A stretch of 64,000 bases of DNA from Candidatus Hepatincola sp. Av (GTDB taxonomy: Bacteria > Pseudomonadota > Alphaproteobacteria > WRAU01 > Hepatincolaceae): the NCBI GenBank assembly GCA_023518375.1, contig CP068450.1, positions 558,001-622,000 of the forward strand, in the 5' to 3' direction. Within the stretch, counting starts at the first letter, position 1. Each line of letters starts with the position of its first letter. Positions 52,582-61,920 of this stretch are shown here, one piece after another. A program made the translations under genes and the position numbers. The notes under the pieces are model-generated. The model saw only the letters and a program-made list of their open reading frames with translations, had not been told where the DNA came from and ran no database searches.

Positions 52582-54204
52582 CTAATTAACAACATTACCT
52601 AAATTAGTTTTAGGTGTAGTATTGATTGTTTCTTTTACATTACAAATATCAGTAATTACTTTAGGCTGTTTACTAATAATAGTAACACTAGATGCTTTCG
52701 TTACTTTATTTTTCGTTGGAGTTGTATGCTGAATAACTTCTTCTGGTTTTGCTTTAGTTGGCGTACTCTTTACAGTTTCTAAAGGCTTGCTAGCACTGGC
52801 AACATTAACTTGTTTTTTTACTTCTTGTAATATTTTTTCTTTATTAGTTTGCTCTTTACTTGGGCTAGGTTTAGCCTGTAGTTTTATAATATTTTCAGAG
52901 TCCTTATGGTTTTGATGATGTTCAGGAGAATGTAATGTGTTTATTTTATCTTTCTTTTCGTGAATTAAGTATTCTTTATCATGAACTTTATTGTGGATTT
53001 TACTTTCATGATGATGAGGTTTATTTTGTTTTTGCAAGATCTCCTCATGATGAACTGGGTTTTTAGTAGGAGTATTATGGTGGATAACATTATTCTTTTT
53101 TTGCATATGGTGCATATTATGCTTACGAATCTCTTGCATTCTTTCATGTATCTTTTGAAGTTTTAATTTACGATCTCCATCATCAGAGCTATGATGCTTG
53201 ATATGATGGGGGCTAACATGAAGGTGCTTAGTTTGGTGCAAATCATGTTTTTTATTATGGTTATTTTCCTTGGTAATTTCATGTTTTTCTTTCTCAACAT
53301 GAAAGTGGTTATTATGTAAAATTTGATGTTTTTTCAGATTATGCTTAATACTTTCTTTATTATTCTTATTAGGGTTAGGTTTTGTAGTTATAGTACTTTC
53401 TTCTTTAACCTCTTTTAATTCTGTTGCCTTAGGAGAAGTTTTTAGCATTTCCTTACTAGGTTCTTTTAGGTGCATAGAATCTTTAGTATTTTCTATAGGA
53501 GGTTGTTGAATTACTAAAGAAGAAGACTTAGAAGGTGCTAATAATGTATTCTTTGAATTTTGTTGAGTAATTAACAAAGTACCTTTGTTATTAGGCTTGA
53601 TTGGTATTATAATCTGCCCCTTATTGTTATTGGCATCAGTTTTTTTTGTATGCTCTTGAGTTAAATGCTCTTGAATTTTTTTTGGAGTTTCTTTGGTTTT
53701 ATTAATAACCTCTTTGGCAATATCAGTTTTCTTATTAGAAAGATCTTCTTCTTTTGTATCACTATGTGGAAAATGCAAAATTTTAGAATCTGAATAAGGC
53801 ATCTCTTCTTCTAATTTCGCTACTTGTAAAAGCTGTTTACCCAATTTTCTTATAGCTAAGTTAGAAGATGCTAATAAAGGTTTATACAATAAACTTTTAC
53901 CAGATTGAATTTGTAAATCGTAACCACGTTCTACGGCTATTTCTGCTAAAGTAGTGGCAAAACTATCAGTTTCATGGATTTCTTCAGTTTTAGTAAACAT
54001 AATTTTAGGTAAATTATAAAACAAAATAATTAAAGCTAAATATTCTTGAGGAGTTTGAGGGTTTAAAGTAATAGAATTTTTATATTTAGTATAGGTACTT
54101 AAAAACTTTGATTTAGTTTTTTCTACTAAATTAGATGTAGGAATTAAGGTAGATTCTGGAGTTAAGGTAAACCAAAAATCTAATATTTCTTGTAAATCCG
54201 CCAT
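52582..54204 (-). CDS. DUF924-like domain with a long His/Lys-rich tail
   Basis: 540 residues from the ATG at 54204 (a GTG five codons earlier is possible). Residues 1-130 resemble DUF924: an ILDFWFTLTP start, the PQEYLALIILFYNLPKIMF block and later AVERGYDLQI. The family's usual Gln/Arg in 'DQFPRN' is replaced (YNLPK), so any activity may be lost. Residues about 160-280 are a charged low-complexity linker. About 285-435 contain some 33 histidines with HH and HHH clusters and many Lys; the final 100 residues are Thr/Pro/Lys-rich. It may be a metal-binding or chaperone-like protein; function unknown. Confidence 0.65.
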   Translation of the reverse strand: MADLQEILDFWFTLTPESTLIPTSNLVEKTKSKFLSTYTKYKNSITLNPQTPQEYLALIILFYNLPKIMFTKTEEIHETDSFATTLAEIAVERGYDLQIQSGKSLLYKPLLASSNLAIRKLGKQLLQVAKLEEEMPYSDSKILHFPHSDTKEEDLSNKKTDIAKEVINKTKETPKKIQEHLTQEHTKKTDANNNKGQIIIPIKPNNKGTLLITQQNSKNTLLAPSKSSSLVIQQPPIENTKDSMHLKEPSKEMLKTSPKATELKEVKEESTITTKPNPNKNNKESIKHNLKKHQILHNNHFHVEKEKHEITKENNHNKKHDLHQTKHLHVSPHHIKHHSSDDGDRKLKLQKIHERMQEIRKHNMHHMQKKNNVIHHNTPTKNPVHHEEILQKQNKPHHHESKIHNKVHDKEYLIHEKKDKINTLHSPEHHQNHKDSENIIKLQAKPSPSKEQTNKEKILQEVKKQVNVASASKPLETVKSTPTKAKPEEVIQHTTPTKNKVTKASSVTIISKQPKVITDICNVKETINTTPKTNLGNVVN

Positions 54205-54817
54205 TATATTCACCACCACTATAATAATATTAACCTATTATTTTGTACTTAGTTATAAGTTATTATTTATTTGTAACGACCTCAACACCTAGTACAACTT
54301 TAAGTTTATTATAACAAATTTTTCAGAAAATTTACCTACTTTTATTATAACTTTTTATTATAATTATTGTTAAATATAAATATAATGAAAAATAAATCTT
54401 CCTATACTTCTTAGATAATTCCTATATATTTTTATATATTAACTATTAACAATTTTCCTCCTTAAAACAACTCAACGAAGCTAGGTTATCAAAAATTAAC
54501 TATTTACTACACTAAGAACCTATAATAGCCTATAATAACAGTTAGCTTTTAAAACTATATTTTACCTTTCTTAGAAAAATATAATTTTATCCACAGGAAA
54601 TTAACAATAACCGTGATTATTTTATCCATATTCTTAGCTTAATTAAATTCATTAAAAAAGTTAACTAAAAGCTAGACAGGTAAAAAATATTAACCAAGAC
54701 AATAGCAGACAAACAAGGTAGAAACCTGAGGTAAAAACCTAATTTAAGAAATCTTATAAAAACTAGCTGTAAACCTTATTTTACAAAGGCTATGGGATAT
54801 CTTACAAAATGTGTAAG
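54205..54817. other. Intergenic region
   Basis: About 610 AT-rich bases between the His-rich protein gene and tRNA-Lys. No gene or clear hairpin found. Confidence 0.45.
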
Positions 54818-54893
54818 TGGTGGGTACTACAGGAATCGAACCTGTGACCCTCTGATTAAAAGTCAGATGCTCTACCGACTGAGCTAAGTACCC
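54818..54893 (-). tRNA. tRNA-Lys (anticodon TTT)
   Basis: The minus strand gives a complete cloverleaf of 76 bases including the encoded CCA. The acceptor stem pairs GGGTACT with AGTACCC; the D arm has TAGCTCAGTCGG and TAGAGC; the anticodon arm CTGAC-TTTTAAT-GTCAG has anticodon TTT; the T arm is ACAGG-TTCGATT-CCTGT. It is an AAA/AAG decoder, heavily used in this AT-rich genome. The promoter is listed separately. Confidence 0.97.
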
Positions 54894-54908
54894 ACAAGCA
54901 ACCTGTAT

Positions 54909-54937
54909 ATACTAACTACTTTTTATTTTTATTGCAA
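54909..54937 (-). promoter_or_regulatory. Promoter of tRNA-Lys
   Basis: TTGCAA (54937-54932), 17 bases, TAGTAT (54914-54909), ending 15 bases before the tRNA 5' end, the expected short distance for a tRNA gene. Confidence 0.65.
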
Positions 54938-54999
54938 CTAATTTTTGTAACTTTTACTAAGATTTTTACCTTTATTTTTTTATAAACTATTTGAGGTGA

Positions 55000-55350
55000 T
55001 TTTACTATAAATATAACAAGAGTTTATTCTTAAACTTATATAATAATGTTTTCCCCCAAGCGGAGTATATAGTTGAAGATATTCATGTTAGTTACTGGAA
55101 TACTGTTAATAATGAATATCCACAAACTTTTCTAGAATTTGCTAAAGAACAGGCTGAATTATTAATGTATTGGCATTTTGATTCAAACAAAAATTCCAGA
55201 TTCAAAGAATTATCTATACCACCTAGTAAATGAAACTCAGAATCTTCAGTACTTATAACCACTAAAAATACTCATTCTATTACATTTTATGATAACATTG
55301 TAGTATTTGATAAAAAAGTTATTAAAGAACCTTACACTTCTTTTGAATAA
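55000..55350 (+). pseudogene. Gene remnant with one in-frame TGA
   Basis: From 55000 to the TAA at 55348 one frame reads coherently for 116 codons except for a TGA at 55231-55233 (codon 78). Before the TGA it reads like a normal protein (YIVEDIHVSYWN, FLEFAKEQAELLMYW); after it, SSVLITTKNTHSITFYDN continues. No ATG lies at the beginning, so the 5' end is also lost. No family is recognised. Because TGA is a stop here, this is most simply a decaying gene. Confidence 0.6.
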
Positions 55351-55432
55351 TATTTTGAATAATAGTTTTTATTAGTAAAATTAATAAGATACATTTTTAA
55401 TAAATTAAATTATAGTAAAAAATTACTTTATA

Positions 55433-55936
55433 CTATAATTCTTTGATTTTTTCTTTCAAAGCCTTAATTACAGAACTAGGAGCAAAAGAACTAGCATCTC
55501 CACCAAGTGCTACAATTTCTTTTAAAGAAGTAGAGCCAATATACTGTTTATTTTCTACTGTTGGTAAAAAAATTGTTTCAATTTCCGGCATCAATTTTAA
55601 ATTGATATTAGCCAAATTAAATTCATATTCAAAATCAGAAAATACCCTAATACCCCTAATAATTAAATTTACATGCCTCTCCTTAGCAAAATTAACTAAT
55701 AAACCTTCAAAATGAGCAATAGTAATTTTTTTTAATTCACTTTGTGTTAGATGTTCAGCTAAAGCCTTTATTATAATTTCTTTTTTTTCATTATGATTAA
55801 ATAAAGAACTTTTATTATGGTTAGAACCAACACCAATAATAAGAGTATCTAGAAATTTTAAACTTCTGGAGATTATATCAATATGGCCATAAGTAATAGG
55901 ATCAAATGAACCTGGATAAATAGCTTTTTTATTCAT
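55433..55936 (-). CDS. coaD: Phosphopantetheine adenylyltransferase
   Basis: 167 residues, the normal length. It transfers AMP from ATP to 4'-phosphopantetheine, the penultimate step of coenzyme A synthesis. The nucleotidyltransferase motif GSFDPITYGHIDII (about 9-22), the RGIRVFSDFEYEF block (about 92-104) and the STSLKEI motif (about 134-140) are present. The ATG has AAGGGG upstream. It is downstream of gyrA on the same strand, 86 bases away. Confidence 0.94.
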   Translation of the reverse strand: MNKKAIYPGSFDPITYGHIDIISRSLKFLDTLIIGVGSNHNKSSLFNHNEKKEIIIKALAEHLTQSELKKITIAHFEGLLVNFAKERHVNLIIRGIRVFSDFEYEFNLANINLKLMPEIETIFLPTVENKQYIGSTSLKEIVALGGDASSFAPSSVIKALKEKIKEL

Positions 55937-56022
55937 GGATACCCCTTAGTATACCTCTAACAAATCTTCTTTTTCTTAGATTAACCTATTAGTATATTTA
56001 TAACAATTATCTAATATATATC

Positions 56023-58812
56023 TTATTTTTCTTTGTCATCTATTGGTTCATCTAAGTTTAACTCTGGTTCTACTTTAGAATTAGTATTTGCTCCACTAGT
56101 ATTTTTATTAGTAACAACTACCCCTTCTTCTTCCCCTTCGTCATCTTGTAAACTTTTAATTTTACTAACAGAAACAATATGTTCTTTAGCATCTAAGTTA
56201 AATAACTTAACCCCTAAAGAAACACGACTTGTAAAACGAATTTCTTTAGTAGTTAAACGAATAACTTGCCCTTTAGAACTAATAATTATAATTTCATCAT
56301 CGTTAGCAACCGTAAATGATGCCACAATATCACCACTTTTAGCCGATAATTTTCCACCTAAGAAACCTTTACCACCACGGTTAGTAATACGGTATTCATA
56401 AGCAGAAGTTCTTTTACCATAACCTTTAGATGTTACTGTTAAAATATACTCTTCTTTTTCAGCTAAACTTTCTGTTACTTCCTTAGGAAGTTTATCTTCA
56501 TCTGCAACTTTTTCTTTTCTTCTTTTAGCTAATACAAATTTTAGGTATTTATCACGTGTTTCAATATCTTCAACTTTCTCATGATTTAATAATGATAGAT
56601 TAATCACACAATCATTATCTGTTAAGTTTAAGGCTCTTACTCCTGAAGAGTTTCTTGAACTAAAAACTCTTAGGCTTTCAAGTGGAAACCTAATAGTTTT
56701 ACCATGCTGTGAACTTAACAGAATATCTTGAGACTCATCACACAATAAAACGCCAACTAAGTTATCATCGGCAGTTAACTTCATAGCAATTTTACCTTTA
56801 GTTGGGATATTTTTAAAGTCTGATAACTTATTACGACGAATACTACCTTTTTGGGTAGCAAACACAATATCTTTATCTTCAGTTATTTCAGTAATTGGTA
56901 GAATTGTAGTAATCTTTTCATTTTTTTCAATAGGAATTAAATTCACTAAGGCTCTACCTACACTTTGGAAAGAACTTTCAGGAATTTTATGGCATTTAAT
57001 ACGGTATACTAAACCTTTAGAAGTAAAGAATAATAAATTAGCATGAGTGTTAGTTATGAATATATCAGTTACTATATCTTTTTCTTTAGTATTCATGCCA
57101 CTTTTACCTTTACCTCCCCTTTTTTGAGTACGGTAGGCATTAATTGGCATTCTTTTTATATAACCTGAATTAGTAACCATTATTGTTACTTCTTCGTTCT
57201 GAATAAAATCTTCTTCATCAAATTCGTCCATTGAATCTTCAATAGCTGTTCTTCTTGGAGTAGCAAATTTATTTTTAACCTCAAGTAATTCGTCTTTAAT
57301 AATTTCCATTAAACGTGTATGTGAGCTTAGAATTTCTAAATAATACTTAATTTCTTCAGCTAAAGCATTTAAGTCAGCTTGGATTTTTTCCCTCTCTAAA
57401 CCTGTTAAACGGTGCAAACGTAAATCTAAAATTCCTTTTGCTTGAGCTTCTGATAGTTTATATTGCCCATCATTAACTTGGCGTTCTGGTTCATCTAACA
57501 AGGCAATAAAAGGCGTTACACTTCCTGCTTGCCAAGATTTTTCCATTAATTGCTCCTTAGCTACTTGTGGGTTAGGAGCCTGCTTAATTAATTCAATAAC
57601 TTCATCTATATTTTCAACAGCTACCCCTAAACCGGCTAAAATATGAGATTTATCACGGGCTTTGTTCAGTAAATATAGAGTTCTTCTTTTTATAACTTCT
57701 TTTCTAAAATTAAGAAAAGCTATTAAGATACTTTTTAAATTCATTAATTTTGGTACGCCACCATCTATAGCTAGCGTATTAATACCAAAAAACACCTGAA
57801 AAGATGTATATTTTTGTAAGTAATTTAATACAATTTCAGGGTAAGCATCACGTTTTAATTCAACAACTACTCTTACCCCATGCCTATCGGATTCGTCTCT
57901 AACACTCGAGATAACATCTAGTTCTTTATTTTGGGATTTATGCTTAAGTTCACTAATTTCTTGTACTAATTTAGACTTATTTACTTGCCATGGAATTTCA
58001 GTAATAATGATATTATTACGTTTTGAATCTTCTTCAATTTTAGCTACTCCACAAATGGATATACTACCTCTACCTGTATGGAAGCCTTTAATAATACCAC
58101 TTTTCCCTAAAATTCGCCCACCAGTTGGAAAATCTGGTCCTTTTACATATTCCATGAGTTCATCAATACTAATATCGGCATTTTCAATTAAAGCAAATAG
58201 AGCATCTATTAATTCCCCTAAATTATGGGTGGGAATATTAGTAGCCATACCTACGGCTATACCACTAGCTCCGTTTACTAGAATATTAGGGTAACGAGCT
58301 GGTAATACAGAAGGTTCTTGTAAGGAATCATCATAATTGGGTTTAAAATCTACCGTATCTTTATCTATATCATCTATTAAAGCATGGGCAGAATTTGCCA
58401 TTCTAGCTTCAGTATAACGCATAGCAGCAGCGTTATCGCCGTCCATAGAACCAAAATTACCTTGCCCATTAATTAGTGGTAAACGCAAAGAAAAATCTTG
58501 TGCCATTCTTACTAAAGCATCGTAAATTGCAGTATCACCATGAGGGTGATACTTACCCATAACGTCCCCTACTACTCTAGCTGACTTCCTAAAAGGTTTA
58601 TTATGAGTATAACCACTTTCATACATGGTATATACAATTCTTCTATGTACTGGTTTTAACCCATCACGAACATCTGGTAAAGCCCTACTTACTATTACAC
58701 TCATGGCATAATCTAAGTAAGATTTTTTCATTTCATCGTAAATGGCAAGTTTGGTGATATTGGTATTATTAGCTTCTGCTGTTTGATCTTGATTATCAAA
58801 TAAGTCCGACAA
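56023..58812 (-). CDS. gyrA: DNA gyrase subunit A
   Basis: 929 residues. It introduces negative supercoils with GyrB. The N-terminal segment MKKSYLDYAMSVIVSRALPD, the quinolone-determining stretch YHPHGDTAIYD with Thr at the E. coli Ser83 position, and the catalytic Tyr in AAAMRYTEARM are intact. The C-terminal wrapping domain has the GyrA-box TQKRGGKGK. A stretch of about 50 residues near 795 and an acidic tail (DEGEEEG) are extra. The start is TTG at 58810-58812, chosen because AAAGGA stands 8-9 bases before it and no ATG precedes the conserved core in frame. Confidence 0.96.
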   Translation of the reverse strand: MSDLFDNQDQTAEANNTNITKLAIYDEMKKSYLDYAMSVIVSRALPDVRDGLKPVHRRIVYTMYESGYTHNKPFRKSARVVGDVMGKYHPHGDTAIYDALVRMAQDFSLRLPLINGQGNFGSMDGDNAAAMRYTEARMANSAHALIDDIDKDTVDFKPNYDDSLQEPSVLPARYPNILVNGASGIAVGMATNIPTHNLGELIDALFALIENADISIDELMEYVKGPDFPTGGRILGKSGIIKGFHTGRGSISICGVAKIEEDSKRNNIIITEIPWQVNKSKLVQEISELKHKSQNKELDVISSVRDESDRHGVRVVVELKRDAYPEIVLNYLQKYTSFQVFFGINTLAIDGGVPKLMNLKSILIAFLNFRKEVIKRRTLYLLNKARDKSHILAGLGVAVENIDEVIELIKQAPNPQVAKEQLMEKSWQAGSVTPFIALLDEPERQVNDGQYKLSEAQAKGILDLRLHRLTGLEREKIQADLNALAEEIKYYLEILSSHTRLMEIIKDELLEVKNKFATPRRTAIEDSMDEFDEEDFIQNEEVTIMVTNSGYIKRMPINAYRTQKRGGKGKSGMNTKEKDIVTDIFITNTHANLLFFTSKGLVYRIKCHKIPESSFQSVGRALVNLIPIEKNEKITTILPITEITEDKDIVFATQKGSIRRNKLSDFKNIPTKGKIAMKLTADDNLVGVLLCDESQDILLSSQHGKTIRFPLESLRVFSSRNSSGVRALNLTDNDCVINLSLLNHEKVEDIETRDKYLKFVLAKRRKEKVADEDKLPKEVTESLAEKEEYILTVTSKGYGKRTSAYEYRITNRGGKGFLGGKLSAKSGDIVASFTVANDDEIIIISSKGQVIRLTTKEIRFTSRVSLGVKLFNLDAKEHIVSVSKIKSLQDDEGEEEGVVVTNKNTSGANTNSKVEPELNLDEPIDDKEK

Positions 58813-58926
58813 AATTATTCCTTTGAATTAGTTATATTTCTTACTTAAGAAAGCTCTATTATTGTAGCTGAAACTACACTAAACATCAAGAGTTTTATTA
58901 ATAATTCCTTAATTCTACCTTAAGTT

Positions 58927-59955
58927 TTATAACTTAATGATATAGTTTGCTACTTCTTGATTACTACTATATGAATTTCTGTTAGTAGTTAAGGAAAATT
59001 CTTTTAAAGGTTTAGCATAATTATGAGCATATAAATAATTATGAAATTTAACATATCTTTTAGCATAAAAATTCTTAGAAAAAAATACATATACACCAAC
59101 ATCATTTGGTAAACTACAACTTTCAGATAACATAGAAATAGACTCTCCCGTTACTACAACATAATTAGCTGCGGCTAACATACTAAAATATAAGTTATTA
59201 GTTGGCAATAATTCATTTTGTTGGTTTAAATTAAGATTACTACAAATAATTTTATTTTCATGGTAATTAAAATAAACAGCTGGCAATTTACTAAGTTCTT
59301 TTTCTAAAAGTTTAGCAACTTTAGGCTTAGTTCGCCTGCTTGTACTTATTATTAGTGTTCCTTTTGTTTGTTGTAAAATATGTTTCAAGAAAAATATTAA
59401 ATCTTGTAGAGCACTTTCATTAAAATGAATATTTTTGGCATCACCACCAATTAACACAGTAATAATTGGTTTAGGTACATTTTTAAATATATTTTCTTTT
59501 TTAGCTAATAGTAATTTAGCCGGTGTAACAAAGTGTGGAGCCAAACCAATAGGAATCATATTAGCCCTTATTTTCTTATCTTTATAAGAGTGAAAGAAAG
59601 TAAGATTAATACTTTTATGGTTCTTTTTTGTAGGAGGCATAAGGTAAATAATTTTGCATTGCTTACCTTGTTTATAGAGCATAGCTTTTGTATATAGTAC
59701 AAAAGGCAAAGTTCTTTTTCCTACTGCAATAATTTTTTGTGGATACCACTCTCTGATTGCTAATTCTTGTAAAACTTTTTTAAAAGATTTAGGAATAAGC
59801 CAACTTTGTTTTAACAAGCAAACAGGTAATAATTTTAAAAATATGGTAGGAATTTTTAAAATTTCAACATTTGCATTCAATGGTAAATACTCTAATACGC
59901 CTGTTATTTGGCTAACATGCCCTAGTTTACCATCATGAATTGCTAGTATATTCAT
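58927..59955 (-). CDS. ELM1/GtrOC1-like protein
   Basis: 342 residues. It begins ILAIHDGKLGHVSQITGV, the family's 'DG..GH..Q' motif; an ITVLIGGDAKNIHF block and SMLAAANYVVVTGESISMLSE near the C-terminus complete the ELM1/GtrOC1 signature. The fold is glycosyltransferase-like. Bacterial relatives are frequent in alphaproteobacteria, and the plant homologue ELM1 promotes mitochondrial fission. Biochemical activity is unknown. It lies 114 bases upstream of gyrA on the same strand. Confidence 0.8.
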   Translation of the reverse strand: MNILAIHDGKLGHVSQITGVLEYLPLNANVEILKIPTIFLKLLPVCLLKQSWLIPKSFKKVLQELAIREWYPQKIIAVGKRTLPFVLYTKAMLYKQGKQCKIIYLMPPTKKNHKSINLTFFHSYKDKKIRANMIPIGLAPHFVTPAKLLLAKKENIFKNVPKPIITVLIGGDAKNIHFNESALQDLIFFLKHILQQTKGTLIISTSRRTKPKVAKLLEKELSKLPAVYFNYHENKIICSNLNLNQQNELLPTNNLYFSMLAAANYVVVTGESISMLSESCSLPNDVGVYVFFSKNFYAKRYVKFHNYLYAHNYAKPLKEFSLTTNRNSYSSNQEVANYIIKL

Positions 59956-60086
59956 TTATAAAATAATTTATATTTTAATACTGTATTAAATAAATATTAC
60001 AATAATTCTAATAACTATGGTAATAATTATTGCAATACTGCAATAAATAACAATAATAAGGTATCCTAAATTATAAAGGATTAACT

Positions 60087-61013
60087 ATGAGTTTAGAAAT
60101 CTTTCTTATTACCCCTCAGGGTTTTTGTGCTGGCGTTAGCCGAGCTTTAGAAATTGTAGAAAAGTGCTTACAAAAATATGGTAAACCTTTATATGTAAAG
60201 CATGAAATTGTGCATAATAAAAGAGTAGTAGAAGATTTAAAAAAGCAAGGAGTTATTTTTGTTAATGAATTGCATGAGATACCCAACAATTCTACAGTTA
60301 TTTTTTCGGCTCATGGCGTATCTAGGCAAATTGAAATTGAAGCTCTTGCTAAGAATTTAAACATTATAGATGCCACTTGCCCTTTAGTAAAAAAAGTCCA
60401 TAAGAAAGCTATAGACTTACACGAAAAAAAATACCAAATTATTTTAATAGGGCATACTGGGCACCCTGAAGTTGTTGGAACATATGGGCGAGTAGCATCT
60501 AACATTTTTTTAGTAACCTCAATTGAAGATGTTAAAAAACTTAACTTAAACCCTAAAGAACCTATTGGTTATATTACCCAAACAACTTTATCCATTGCTG
60601 ATACCCAAGATATTGTAGATGCTATCAAAGAAAAATACCCTAGTGTAGATGAAAAAAGTAGCAAAAATATTTGTTATGCTACTGAAAATCGGCAACAAGC
60701 TATTAAAGCCCTGATCAACAACCTAGATGCTTTACTTGTTGTGGGCTCAAATAACAGTTCTAACTCTAATAGGCTTAAAGAAATTGGGCTAAGCCATAAT
60801 AAACCATCTTTTTTAATAGATAGCCCTACAGAAATCCCTTTTGATTTACTACACAATGTGAATAAGTTAGGTATATCAGCCGGAGCCTCTGCCCCCAATG
60901 TAGCAATTCAAGAAATTATTGTTGCTTTACAAAAATTTAAAAAATGTAAAATTACTAACTTTACCTTTACCGAAGAAAATGTAACATTCTTTTTACCAAA
61001 AGAGTTACGGTAA
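60087..61013 (+). CDS. ispH: 4-hydroxy-3-methylbut-2-enyl diphosphate reductase
   Basis: 308 residues, normal length. Last enzyme of the MEP isoprenoid pathway, with a [4Fe-4S] cluster. The three cluster cysteines are in GFCAGVSRAL (residue about 13), IDATCPLVKKVH (about 96) and NICYATENRQQA (about 195). The substrate-binding HEIVHNKRVV and SNNSSNSNRL blocks are intact. The ATG has AAAGGAT seven bases upstream. Single gene, divergent from the ELM1-like gene. Confidence 0.96.
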   Translation: MSLEIFLITPQGFCAGVSRALEIVEKCLQKYGKPLYVKHEIVHNKRVVEDLKKQGVIFVNELHEIPNNSTVIFSAHGVSRQIEIEALAKNLNIIDATCPLVKKVHKKAIDLHEKKYQIILIGHTGHPEVVGTYGRVASNIFLVTSIEDVKKLNLNPKEPIGYITQTTLSIADTQDIVDAIKEKYPSVDEKSSKNICYATENRQQAIKALINNLDALLVVGSNNSSNSNRLKEIGLSHNKPSFLIDSPTEIPFDLLHNVNKLGISAGASAPNVAIQEIIVALQKFKKCKITNFTFTEENVTFFLPKELR

Positions 61014-61101
61014 AAATCTAAAAATATGGTTAAAGATTTAAAACCTATTAACCCTATTTTCTTAATAGTAAAATAACTATTTTTAATAACTTAGTTTTTA
61101 C

Positions 61102-61812
61102 CTAACTTACTCCCAGTTCTTTCTTCTTACCATTTACTTTTTCTTGTAGTTTTTGTAAAAATACTTTTGGATTTTGTTTACTATCCTTATAAATAGACTG
61201 GAATGATGAACGTTGCACACTTAAAAAAGCAATATTATTCAAAGAAACATCTACAATATAAAACCTATTTTCTTTAGCCTTGTAACGAATTTTCCATACA
61301 ATATCTATCACTTCATTTTCACTTTTAGCTGCTCTTCTTCTTTTAGTTTTAGCCATTAAAGAAACTAAATAATCATTCCCTTGTTGTTCTGCACCTGTAG
61401 TTCTAAAAGTATATAACTGGTAGCTGTTATCAAACACATTACCATAAGTTAAAACCATATATTTTTTAGATATAGCTAAATACTTCTTTTTATCTGCTGG
61501 TTTTAAGTTTCTATAATATGTTCCTAAAGACCATGCCGACATATAAGGGAAGTCAAAAATTTGAGTAGTAAAACTTTCTAAATAAGTATACTTATTATTA
61601 TTACTTGTTTTACTTGGTAATTCTTTATAAATTTCATCTAAAATAGTTTCAATAAATTTTTTGGCATCATCTGCCGTATTACCCTTAATTTCTTTGTGCA
61701 AAGTTTGCCCAATATTACTACTATTTTGGTTAGCTTGTGCAAAATTTAATATAGCAAAAAAACATACAATTACAACTAATAATTGTCTTAGAGAAATTAT
61801 TACTTTATACAA
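61102..61812 (-). CDS. mlaC: Periplasmic phospholipid-transport protein MlaC
   Basis: About 236 residues from the chosen start. It shuttles phospholipids between the outer-membrane MlaA complex and the inner-membrane MlaFEDB transporter. The mature region has the family elements FIETILDEIYKEL, then FDFPYMSAWSLGTYYRNL, and VWKIRYKAKENRFYIVDVSLNNIAFLSVQRSSF. The longest frame begins at an ATG (61854) with no Shine-Dalgarno; a TTG at 61810-61812 has AGGAG at optimal distance and yields a normal signal peptide (YKVIISLRQLLVVIVCFFAI). I prefer the TTG start. Confidence 0.87.
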   Translation of the reverse strand: MYKVIISLRQLLVVIVCFFAILNFAQANQNSSNIGQTLHKEIKGNTADDAKKFIETILDEIYKELPSKTSNNNKYTYLESFTTQIFDFPYMSAWSLGTYYRNLKPADKKKYLAISKKYMVLTYGNVFDNSYQLYTFRTTGAEQQGNDYLVSLMAKTKRRRAAKSENEVIDIVWKIRYKAKENRFYIVDVSLNNIAFLSVQRSSFQSIYKDSKQNPKVFLQKLQEKVNGKKKELGVS

Positions 61813-61920
61813 AATGGTTCTCCTATTATTTAATACATCAAAAAAAGATTTCATAAACTTAAACTAAACATTTATAATATACTATAGTATATTTTAATAA
61901 TAAATGTAAACTGTATTATT

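Noticed and set aside
54818-54893. tRNA-Lys as attachment site of the phage module
   Set aside because: The tRNA is about 37 kb from the module and no repeat of its 3' end was noticed near 1800 or 17400.
55000-55350. TGA read as tryptophan (genetic code 4)
   Set aside because: mnhG ends at a TGA that overlaps the next start, and tryptophans of conserved genes use TGG.
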